NCBI RefSeq assembly: GCF_030272615.1
Contig: NW_026729285.1
Location: 1-64,000, forward strand
Length of the DNA: 64,000 nucleotides
Reading direction: 5' to 3'
Source of the DNA: Cryptomeria japonica
Taxonomy: Eukaryota; Streptophyta; Pinopsida; Cupressales; Cupressaceae
The position numbers and the translations under genes are program-made. Positions 36,407 to 46,827 of this stretch are shown here, piece by piece (position 1 is the first letter of the stretch; every line of letters begins with the position of its first letter). The notes beneath the pieces were generated by a model, which was not told the origin of the DNA, made no database searches, and saw only the letters and a list, made by a program, of their open reading frames with translations.

Positions 36407-39108
36407 CTAAAACGTTAGGGTCAGAAAAATGAATTGTGGTTCCACAATTTCAACTCTGAGATCAGGGATATAAGAGGCTTTAGCTCGTAGCCACTTGACC
36501 CCAATATTCTCATTGCAGATAACATGTTTGAGGGAGCTTAATCCACAAACACTATCTGGAGCTTAATCCACAAACACTATCTGGCAACTCCCTTAAATGA
36601 TAACACTCTCTCATGTCAAACTCTTTCAACTTCTTGAGCTCACCTATTTCATCAGGAAGTTTTTCCAAGCCCTCGCATAGTGAAATGTCTAGAAATTCCA
36701 GCTGCCCAAGTTTTCCAATTGATACCGGAAGCTCTTTCAGGCCTGGTAATGCTGATACTCTTAACATCCTTAGAGAACTCATATTTCCGAGATTATATGG
36801 CAATTTTTTAACCAGATGGCAGTTGGTAACAGACCATCTCTGAGCAGAGGGCATATGACACATGGCAAGGGGCAATTCCTCCAAATCGCTGCAGTGGCCC
36901 AAGTTAAACTCTTGCAGGTTGGTGTCATTGAATGTGGACATATTTACAAACCCTTCGCATAAGCTTAGAGAAAGTTTGTCCAAGTTTTGTATTACTTTAC
37001 TCTGTTTGGGAATAGCGGGTGGAAGCAACCCCTCCAAGCGAACACATCTGAGTTGTGTGAGTGAAGGCAAGGCATCTAGACCTTTTATTGTGGCCCTCTC
37101 TGAACCCAAATTACATACTATTAAAACTTTGAGCTTTTTCATAGTTTTCAGAAATGGAGGAAGAAAGTATTCGCTTGCAGAAAAGTGTAACACCAGAGAG
37201 TACGCCAGAGACTCTGTCTCCGGAAGATTCATCTCATACCAGTCACTCTCAGCCATAGAGCCTGCATAAGATAAATCGCATATGCAATTGAATTAGAACA
37301 TCTTTCAGCGGTCAAGTAAACTACTAGCTAGTGAAAAAAATTGATATCAAAGGTATTTTGCTTCAATCATATATAACTTATATGAGGAAGTAGGACAAAA
37401 ACACAAAAAATCTAAATATTTGTTAATAGTTCACATAGCCTTCAAATTTTGCCACTTAATAAGTATTTGGGCGAAATATCCCACCTGTGTGAATAGATAC
37501 AATTTGAGCACTGAACTGTCTATCTCTAAGCAAATCCCATTCCCCTGGTAGGCAATGCTCCTTCCTGGGCATGAGTAACCTCTTTCTGTGGACTATACTG
37601 TCCTGACATCCCAAATACAAGGCTAAGTCTCGCATCACATCATGCTGCGAAAAGAACAGCTCAGAGGCACATCCGTACGAGATTGTTGATTGGATTCTGA
37701 TAATTGCAAAAATCAAGTCAGCCCAATGTTCTAAAAAAATGAAAACAGGAAATCTATATGCAAGGAAAGACATTTACCCTTGATTGCTTATTAGACTGAG
37801 GAGATTTCTTCTTGCAAGTTCCTGTAACATAATATAGGCATCCTGCCACTCCATCTTCCGAACATAAATCCAAATGTTGAGCAGTGCATCAGCACAAATT
37901 TTCTTGTCCTCTGGAAATGAGGCTGTGTCTAAGAAACATTCCCTCCCAACATCATCCAAGCAATCAATACTGGTCTTCAGGCATCTGAAAAGCCCTTCTT
38001 CGTGATAAATGGATATGGACTGCCCTTGGGAAAGTTTTTTCTTTGCATTCTCCCAGGCCACATGAGGTTCCCCGTACAAAGAACTTCCAACCACTTTAAG
38101 AGCAAGAGGCAAACCCTTGCATTCGGCTTGCACCTGTCATTCACAATAACGATATTTTTCTTAATGTCTAAGGAAGCCCTCTATGATCTAAAAGCAACGA
38201 GATTGTATTATACAATTTGAGCTATAACTTTTGTGGATTACAAAGTACTTGAAAGTACCAGAACAATGAGAACATACAATAATTGCAATGTACCAAAGCA
38301 AAAACCCAAGTAAGCTCATAATTTCCTTTCACTTATGTTGTTCTCATTTGATTTGACATTAGGCTTTTGGTTTATTAACATCTATTGTTTTCACGGTAAG
38401 AGAAACTATACCTCTGTGACTAGATTTGCATCTGCCGTACTTGGAATTGATGTCTGTCCAAATGCCGATAAGCAGAAAAGTGAGAGAGAATCCTCTTTGT
38501 TTAACAATGGCCATTGATACAGCCGAGTAGATGCGTTTCTGGGGATGGTAGAAGTATCTCTGGTTGTTATGAGGGTTTTGTATCTTGGAGCTTCAAATAG
38601 TAATATTTCCAAATCAGCTCTGGACCAAACATCATCCAACACCACCAAAGTTGGTTTAGACTGCCTTAAAAACCGCTGCTGAAGCTCCATACGTGCATCT
38701 TCCACATTCTGAAACTCAGCTACATTCTTCCCAAAGATCTTCTCCCATAAAATCTTTAAAATTCCCTTCAGATTTGGGGATTGTGAAACAGTGATGAAAA
38801 CTATATTTGCGAAACAACCTGATGTCCACAAAAACAATTGTGTTCTTAGTAAGCTGCAAAACAACCACAAAATCCTTAAGCTGGGGAAATCAGCAGAAGA
38901 ATCATGGATAAAATATGTCACCTTTGATGTGGGGATCATCACATAAAGCCAAGGCCAAAGTCGTTTTGTCACCACCGCCCATACCATGCACACCAATAAT
39001 GGAGACGTCTCTGTGGAACAAAAGCTCCTTCAAATCTTCTATTGATTTCTCAAGCAAAGTATTATGAAAAGAATATTGGTTTGCATCTCCATTTCCAATT
39101 CTAGCCAT
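36407..39108 (-). pseudogene. RNL (ADR1-like) NLR copy 3, C-terminal frameshift by 25-bp duplication
   Basis: Best preserved of the three. Predicted exons are 39108-38922, 38818-38412, 38133-37778, 37696-37485 and 37261 onward; frames join correctly across all GT-AG introns. Motifs are GMGGGDKTT, VFITVSQSPNLKG, LVVLDDVWS, KTLITTRD, SLFCLSAFGQTSIP, CKGLPLAL, QHDVMRDLALYL, LLMPRKE and then LRRs. In exon 5 a 25-bp direct duplication (36534-36558 and 36559-36583) shifts the frame, so the protein stops at 36552 about 43 residues before the homologous stop at 36409-36407. It might still make a slightly short protein. The residue before the Walker A lysine is Asp instead of Gly. The N-terminus begins MARIGNGDANQY with no RPW8 domain. 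An alternative exon 4 acceptor further upstream would keep a short hydrophobic insert (FPVFIFLEHW); I prefer 37696 because it matches ADR1 length and all three copies. Confidence 0.87.
36534..36583. repeat. 25-bp tandem duplication in the last exon of NLR copy 3
   Basis: Two adjacent identical 25-bp units, each containing TTAATCCACAAACACTATCT on the plus strand. Copies 1 and 2 lack the duplication. Since 25 is not a multiple of 3, it changes the frame. Confidence 0.95.
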
Positions 39109-39780
39109 AGATTCACAAATTCTCTACAAACCTTTTGAAATTTCAGACTTGTTTTTTGAAATTTCACTACCTACGTTCAGAAGCAGAGCTTATAATTTCA
39201 CTCATTGATGAGTTCAGAAGCAGAGGTTGTCGTATTTATAGAGAGTGATGGCATGTTATTGACACCTTCTGGGAAGCTTGATAATTCCAACATTTGTTTT
39301 CTTCAAACAGACGATTGACTATTCTCAAATCTTTCGGTTTAATCGCCTAAACGAAGTTCGATGTAAATCCCCTTCTATTGCGTGGAAAGTACTCATAGTG
39401 TTATTTATGCGTGGAAAATGATTCAAAAAAATTGTTGAGAACTCAAGTTGCAGCCACATAGTCAAACTTTCGAACTACTTCATTTTTAAGGAATTTCATC
39501 GATATACACCAGTTTCCCCTTATCTAGCTCAGAGATATTTTTAAATTTTTAGAAAGCTTAGATTAACTTTATTCTTTAATAAGCTTCATTAATTTTTTAA
39601 ATTTCAATTCATGGCCGTCTTTATTGATTTAATTTTATTCTTGTAGAAGTTTCATTAACCATTAAAATTTTGATTTATGGACCTCTTCATTGATCATGAA
39701 GATATATTCTAATAAATTCATTTGGAAAGTTTTATCAACCTTTGCGACTTTTTTCACAAGTTTCATATTTGAATAATTTT
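39109..39780. repeat. Duplicated upstream flank of NLR copy 3
   Basis: Collinear with 32095-32720, sharing for example CAGACGATTGA and GAATCTTTCGG-type blocks and CTTCATTAATTTTT. No RPW8-like coding exon was found here. Confidence 0.7.
39233..39240 (-). promoter_or_regulatory. Candidate TATA box of NLR copy 3
   Basis: CTCTATAAATAC on the minus strand, about 125 bp upstream of the ATG at 39108. It is in the homologous position to the altered site of copy 2. Confidence 0.5.
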
Positions 39781-40154
39781 TTTTATTTTTTTTATTTTTT
39801 TTTTAATTTTACTAATTTTTTTTTTGATGAATAGGCCTTCTCTATTAATAATTAATATTAAAGTACATATTCACAAAAAAAGGTCGGGGGATACGAGATC
39901 ACTAGACGAGAGTCACACGGCAAGAAAACGGATCCATAAAACAAAACTATTCATTAAAAAAAACCTCCTCAGGTAGCCAAAGTAGTGGCAGCCAAGGGGG
40001 GAGGATCTTGATCATCTTTCCTACCCCATACATCAGTGGTGCCAGGGGTCGAGTCTTGCATGTACCACCTGTCTCCATTTTTCTCTTCTCCTTCCTCCCT
40101 CCTAGGAGGTGAAATAGCTAGAGCCATGTGAGCAAATTTAGAGGTGGTGACCAC
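39781..40154 (-). mobile_element. Probable 5'-truncated retroposon with oligo(A) tail
   Basis: On the plus strand a run of oligo(T) blocks (about 39778-39832) is followed by GATGAATAGGCCTTCTCTAT and ATTAATAATTAATA. Read on the minus strand this is a sequence ending in ATTCATCAAAAAAAAAA, the form of a plant LINE 3' end. A short minus-strand frame (40154-39969) runs into it. No target-site duplication was confirmed. Confidence 0.4.
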
Positions 40155-40182
40155 AAACCACCCAAAATCATCACCGATAGCA

Positions 40183-40700
40183 CACTAGTACATTCGAAGC
40201 TAATTTTCGACAGTTGATTGTCAGAATTGTGACAAATTTTTGTCGGAGTGTCGACAAAAGTAGCCATCGAAAACTCGTCGTAGGATTTGTCAACGATGCC
40301 CTTGACTGTCAGAAATACGACAATCCCATGGACTCTGCCGATGGTGGGCATGATCGCTCTTCTAGTTAAAAAAGTCGTCAGACATGCAGCATCCCTGTCG
40401 GATGCTTCAGTAGATTTCTTCACAAATTCGATGACAATTTGGAACTTCACACCGACGGCGATGTTGTTTGTTCGACGCTTGTGTCGTTGGTCCATTCGGA
40501 GGCATCGACAACTGTCCGATTATGAAGTGCTATCGCATGTACAACATCCTTGTCGGATGTTTGTGTAGTTTGAGTCGAAAGTGTGATGACTCTAGAACCT
40601 TTTCACCAACGAGAACGCTGTATGTCCGCTGATTTCATCATCAATGGAAAGCTTGGTATTCGTCGTAATTCCGACGATGATAATATTTTTATCAAAAAAA
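40183..40700. repeat. TCGNC-rich block, candidate CACTA-type element end
   Basis: Starts CACTAGTACATTCG and then carries a dozen or more TCGAC, GTCGG and TCGTC motifs in both orientations, including CGTCGTAATTCCGACGA at the end and a diverged repeat of CATCCTTGTCGGATG. Motif-rich ends starting CACTA are typical of CACTA (En/Spm) elements. No matching second end was found, so the assignment is tentative. The frames on both strands here are probably by-products. Confidence 0.4.
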
Positions 40701-41049
40701 ATCTATTATTATCCAATCATTGATATGTACAGGGAATGATATTCTATCCCCACCACCTACCAGTAGGGGGCATAGGTTTGAGGCTAATATGAGGCACCTT
40801 GGTTTCAAGCTAATATGATCAAGTGCACCATGGTTGAGATGGTCCAGCTCCCTAGTCTCACTCTAGGACTAAGCTCATGCCATATCTAAATGAAAGACAT
40901 CTCAAATACATCGTCGGTGGAAAGCTACAAAATACCATTTTCATACATAAGCAAGACATACACAATTGGGCACAATCACCAAGAGAACAGTAAAATGTGT
41001 GTTTGAGATCATTGTCCTAATTGTGGTGTGGTCACCAAGAGATCACCAT

Positions 41050-41411
41050 AAATTTGTCAACCTTTCTTTCATTTAAACCAAGTAAACCTTTATGTATATG
41101 CATATGGATATGCATATGCATATGTATGCATATGCATATCCATATGCATATGTATATGTATATGCATATGTATATAGTTTTGTGTATTCATTAAAGATTT
41201 TCATTTAATTTTGAGCATTTTGTGGATGGTATAATCAAGAAACATATCATCACCCTCACCAATTATGCTCAACTAATTTAAGTACAATCATTTGATTGTT
41301 AATAATTTTTAAATTAAGGGAGTACTTTTCAAAATACATATCCATATGCATATGCATATACATATACATAAAGGTTTACTTGGTTTAAATGAAGGAAAGG
41401 TTGACAAATTT
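41050..41411. mobile_element. Foldback element with TATGCA microsatellite
   Basis: Near-perfect inverted repeat. The left arm at about 41050-41112 (AAATTTGTCAACCTTTC inward) mirrors the right arm at 41337-41411, ending GAAAGGTTGACAAATTT. Both arms contain AAGTAAACCTTTATG or its complement and end inward in CATATGGATATG repeats. The space between arms is about 225 bp and includes a TATGCATA microsatellite to about 41176. Confidence 0.75.
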
Positions 41412-44400
41412 CTCCATGTAGTTTTACCTGACTCTAGAATTAGTCAGTTGTTTAAAACAACTCATAACCATTGTAACAAAATTCACACTAATAATATATT
41501 TCCTAACAGTTTTTATCCATGAATGATATTAGAACTCAGACATCAATAAACTTGTTTCAAATCAGAAACACTGTGATTTGAATTGCAAGCAAACTATTTA
41601 ATGTAATACTTGTTGTTTGTATTTTGGGAAAAACGGTTGGCTGCAGAATTTTGCAAAGCATACTATTTGAGTAATTTACATGTCAAGTGTTTGTTATAAT
41701 GTCTGAAAACTAAATCACAAAAAAGTGAAAAAAAAAATTGGTTAGCAAATCAGGGGTGCACTTTACATTCTTGTTGTTATCCAATTCTCTTAGCTCTGTT
41801 TCTTTCTTCAGATTTGGGGTCTAGAGCTCCTCCCTAAGCAAAGATTGTTGGTTTTGTCTCCCCTCCTTTGGCTGGAGAGTTTCTTGCTATCTCTGGTAGT
41901 TTGCCCTCAGAGTTCAGCTTCTTTATTGGTTAGACTGCTATTTTCCCTACCTTCTTTTCCAAGTGCTCCTCCTCTTGTTTCCAATATTTTTCCTTTGCCT
42001 TCTACTCAATGGCCCTTGGTTGTGCCTTCATGCCCTCTTAATGTCTTCACTGGGTTCCTGTTTCCTTCAAATGATGGCTTCTCTATGTTATGCAACATCC
42101 ATCTTGGATCTTGCAACATCAAATTCTGGCATGGTTGATGTTGATTCGAGTGATTGGACGATTATTTTTTATCTCATTTTTTCTTTGAGTAAGAAGATCC
42201 TTCTCAAGCAGTTTGGTGCTATCAAAAGATAAATAAGTTGTCAAGAAAGATGAGGGCTAAAAAGAATCTTTAGATTAATGTTTTTGACTGTGTTGGATAT
42301 TGTTGATGTAGTTTTTCATTGATTTTCTTCAGTTATTCTTTACCAATAGCCTATTTATAACAACATTATCTCTTTGGAAGTGGGTCCTCTCTAGAACCTA
42401 CAACCAATCTATCAAAAGAAAATACATATTGGAACATGCCATCACAAAAATATGTCATTTTTATATGTAAAACTAGAATGTTTAGGTTTTCTTGAAAACA
42501 ATCAAATTGAAATTCTCATCTTGGTCTTACAAGTATTAGGGGTCTTACCTAGCAGGATGCTCCTCACAAGGATGATTGTATGTTGTCCAGACTGGCTCGC
42601 CTTGGAAAAGCCTCAGGATCTATGATAAAAGTCAAAGAAACAATAATAGTATCCTCTAGTTCATATAAGAAATGATTTATAGTGAGTGTCCTTGAGATAA
42701 AAGAGCATTTACATTAATTTAGTTGTTTGTGTCGAGGGTAGATCGATGATAGATTCCTCCTGGGAGGATAATCATATCCCCCTTCTTAACCCATATTTGT
42801 ATCCATCGATCCTCTTTATCCCTTACATCAAAGGAGCCTATAACAAAAGAAACATAAAACTCAAGCGTCAATATATGTCATTGACAACTCCTATTTTATG
42901 AATTCTTTCAAATTAGTCTTCACTAGAGTTAGCTTGCTAATAGGCTATTGCTATATACTAAGAATTAAATTGCTGAAATTCCATGACTTCGACCATAAAG
43001 ACACATAGACTGGGTTCAAGTAATGTATACGAGAATTAAAGGACAATGAAAACTTTTCCATTATCTGTAATAGATAGCAAGAAAGAAAGACTGTTATCTA
43101 TGTAACATCTATTTGACAATTTTGGATTCATAACTTTACGTATAAACATATACAACCATGGTATATTGAAAAATGACATAAAAATCCATTTCATGTAATC
43201 AATAATTTTGTACAAAGGGGAGGATGCTAATCATGTCACCCTAAATATTCACAAACAAATATTGAAGGAATGCTGACAATGAATATGATAAAATAATGCT
43301 TGGTTTAGAGGATATAGCTAAATCACCCCTCAATTTAAAAGAAATATCAGGTAAAATTTAGTACTTCTTTTAAGTTGATCACATTATGATGTAGCACATT
43401 AATCAATACTACAACACTACCACTAGAAAACGGCAACAATTTATCAAAAAGAAATAGTGATAAATGATAGGGATACAAACTGTGCTGAAATGGTTTTGTA
43501 ATATTTACTTCTTTTAATATAAATCCAACTTTTATATAGCAAAAAAATATATTGATGAGTAAAATGATTACAAAAATAGAGTTTTTTTTGTATATTGAAC
43601 ATGGAAGTTTTAATGATGGTGTTTTGAGATGGATAATTGGAATCCCACTATTTTCCCTAGATTGTTTTAAACAAAATTTTGGACATGATTCCATTTAGTT
43701 TGCACTCCATGGTTCACAGGTTATTAGGATTAATGGCTAACGTTTCCATGGTGTTTGGATCCAAGCAAAACAAGTTCAATGAATCAATAAATGTGTTTTA
43801 CTCGATACAAAATGTTTGTAGATAGATATGGTATACGACATACATGGTGCATGGCAGATCACAAGTTCTTTGATGATTGATTGACAAGAAATGGCAGATC
43901 TACTAACAAGTTTCTTCTTGTTCTTAATGGTCCACAAGTTTACTGTTTGCAGATTACATTTCATAGTCACAGGTTGATGGATCACATAGATCATTAATTA
44001 AAGATTATTTCAAGTTGTTCATGGTTTATCGTCACCTAGTTTCTTACCTAATTTTGCATTGTTTTCTACTTTATTTCCTAGCATTCATTTGCACTTGAGT
44101 CATTCCTATGTTGCTTCAGATATGTTGTTCATGATTTATCCTCAGCTTCCATGGTTAGTACCAATTTTGCATTTGACTCAACATAATTCCTAGTTGTGTA
44201 TTGTACTTCACACATCACACAAAAAGGGTTATTTTAGAAATTAGGATACGATATAGTATTTTACAGTCCTAATATCTAGGTCATTAAACTTTCACATATT
44301 GATGTATCATAGATAGTTATTTTATAATTCAATGTGTGCTTAATGTACCTACTTTATGGAGTGATTACATATTTGTTTGATTGGAGAAAATTAACCAGTC

Positions 44401-44506
44401 CAATTTGTAGGCTAGGGTTGTTATATTGATGGTAATAGGGTTTGGTACATACATTGAATTAGAAACATCTTTTATTGATTAATATAGAATCTAAAGATAT
44501 TCTTTT
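41412..44506. other. Unassigned, about 3.1 kb
   Basis: No gene or element was recognised. Overlapping plus-strand frames at 41845-42232 are leucine- and serine-rich, with no motif, and are read as chance or as an eroded element. Confidence 0.25.
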
Positions 44507-44974
44507 ATGAATTTTGTTGTCTTATTTAAAAATTCATACCAAGACGTATGTACTGGAACCAGTGTTCCACAAGGACATTTTCTCCCCCAAAACTATTTGT
44601 TTTTTAAATGGGGACACCTTCAGAATACAGGGACTTGGATGGGATATCCCCCTACCACCCCAGTGCAATCCAATGCCATCATCTTTGAGACATCTCTAGG
44701 ACATCCTTGAGACGTTTGAGGGACTCCCAAGAGCCTCTTGACCATCTCAGGGACATCCAAGCATCTCCCATGGCCAAACAACCCATAAGTGATTTAAAAA
44801 AAATCAGGCCTTTTTTTCAAACTCCATGCCCAAGGTCAAACCCTCACAGCCTATGGGCCCTACCCAAACCCCACCAACTTTATAAAACTGCCTCCTATTT
44901 TTGTTTCGACTCACAAAAACAAAGATCAAGAAGCTGACAACTGTGAATGTGAGAGTGAGAGTTGCAGGTGCCAA
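44507..44974. other. Unassigned sequence with GGGACATCC-type repeats
   Basis: Contains GGGACTTGG, GGGATATCCCC, GGACATCCTTGAG and CAGGGACATCCAAG phrases that look like diverged short repeats. No family was identified. Confidence 0.25.
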
Positions 44975-46260
44975 GTGAAAAAGTGAGAGTGCAGAGCAAG
45001 AGGGTTGAGGAGAAGTAAGAAGAGAAGTGATGCTAAGTTGCCAATTTCTAATGGTCTACCCCTATTTTGAAACCAATTTCTTTTGCATCTTTTCAACTAT
45101 GCTTCTTGACAAATAGTTTACTTGAATGCTCTACTGCTAATTTTCAGTTTGTCTTTCTTGATTTTGTGAATTGCTGATACTTTTGAGATGGCATTTTGGC
45201 AAACAACATGCATGCACTAAAAGGGTTTCAATTTGGAATTGATATTGATAGTGAAGATATCACTTTATAATAATCAAGATTTGCATTCACTGAAATGATT
45301 TTAATCAACTAAAGAGCAATATTCATGACTTACAAGTAATTAAAAAACTTACAAGGATGAGGCATATTCATAACTTACCCAGGTGCTAGGTGAAAATGTG
45401 AGAGTGCGGAGCAAGAGGGTTTAGGAGAAGTAGGAAGAGAGGTGATGCCAAGTTGCCAATTTGTAATGGTCTACCCCTATTTTGAAACAAATTTCTTTTG
45501 TACCTTTTCAACTATGCTTCTTGACAAACGGTTTACTTGAATGCTCTATTGCTAATTTTTAGTTTGTCTTTCTTGATTTTGTGAATGCCAATGTTTGTTT
45601 GTTGATACTTTTGAGATGGCATTTTGGCAAACAACATGCATGCACTGAAAGGGTTTCAATTAGGAATTGATATTGATAGTGCAGATATCACTTTATAATA
45701 ATCAAGATTTGCATTCACTGAAATGATTTTAATCAACTAAAGAGAAATAATCATGACTTACAAGTAATTAAAAAACTTACAAGGATGAGGCATATTCACA
45801 ACTTACCCAAGCGCTAGGTGAAAAAGTGAGAGTGCAGAGCAAGAGGGTTTAGGAGAAGTAAGAAGAGAAGTGATGCCAAGTTGCCAATTTATAATGGTCT
45901 ACCCCTGTTTTGAAACCAATTTCTTTTTCATCTTTTCAACTATGCTTCTTGACAAACAGTTTACTTGAATGCTCTACTGCTAATTTTCAGTTTGTCTCTC
46001 TTGATTTTGTGAATGCCAATGTTTGTTTGTTGATACTTTTGAGATGGCATTTTGACAAACAACATGCATGCACTGAAAGGGTTTCAATTTGGAATTGATA
46101 TTGATAGTGCAAATATCACTTTATAATAATCAAGATTTGCATTCACTAAAATGATTTTAATCAACTAAAGAGCAATATTAATGACTTACAAGTAATAAAA
46201 AAACTTACAAGGATGAGGCATATTCATGACTTAGAAGTAATAAAAAAACTTACAAGGATG
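44975..46260 (+). repeat. Tandem repeat, three units of 415-428 bp plus a partial copy
   Basis: Units start at 44975, 45390 and 45818 with GTGAAAAAGTGAGAGTGC. They share GCCAATTT, CTTCTTGACAAA, AACAACATGCATGCACT and GATATTGATAGTG landmarks at high identity. A partial unit of about 46 bp follows to about 46260. No continuous reading frame runs through them. Confidence 0.92.
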
Positions 46261-46566
46261 AGGCATATTCATAACTTTTGCAGTCTCGCCTTGGATATCA
46301 ACACTAGAAGCAACTCATATTGTTTGTGTATAGACAAGACAATATGGGAGTTCATTATACCCAGCAACTTGTGGTGTTGTTGTTCATGTTGGCTCTGTTG
46401 GACCTTGCAATTAAGATTCAATATACATTATTCAATAAGATTAACTGTGCAACATAATGAAATATTGAAAAATGTGTTATCTTGTTGAGCTTCGCTTGGT
46501 TTCGAGAATAGTTTAATATTCTCTACTTAACAAGGCCAACCACGTGAATGTGGAAGCTCATTTGGC

Positions 46567-46582
46567 CCCTCCCCCCCCCCTA
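46567..46582. repeat. Poly(C) tract
   Basis: A run of C residues (CCCCTCCCCCCCCCC) in an otherwise AT-rich context, just before the AT-rich minisatellite. Confidence 0.9.
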
Positions 46583-46599
46583 ACATCACTCTAAATTCC

Positions 46600-46805
46600 C
46601 TGTTAACATCTTATAACATTCATTCATTCATTCTACCATTAATAAAATATAGCATTCATTCATTAATATCACATAACAATTATTAACACATAACATTGAT
46701 TAACATTAATTAACACGTAACATTCATCAATATTAATTAACACATATCATCCATAACCATTAATTAGCACATAATTGCATTCACTAACACATAAAAATCA
46801 GTCAT
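46600..46805. repeat. AT-rich minisatellite at the 3' side of the CACTA genes
   Basis: Diverged tandem phrases built from AACACATAACATTCAT and TAACATTAATTA. It lies just beyond the last coding block of the second CACTA gene, where subterminal repeats are expected. No CACTA terminus was confirmed. Confidence 0.6.
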
Positions 46806-46827
46806 TATCAAATAAGTTAGATTACAA

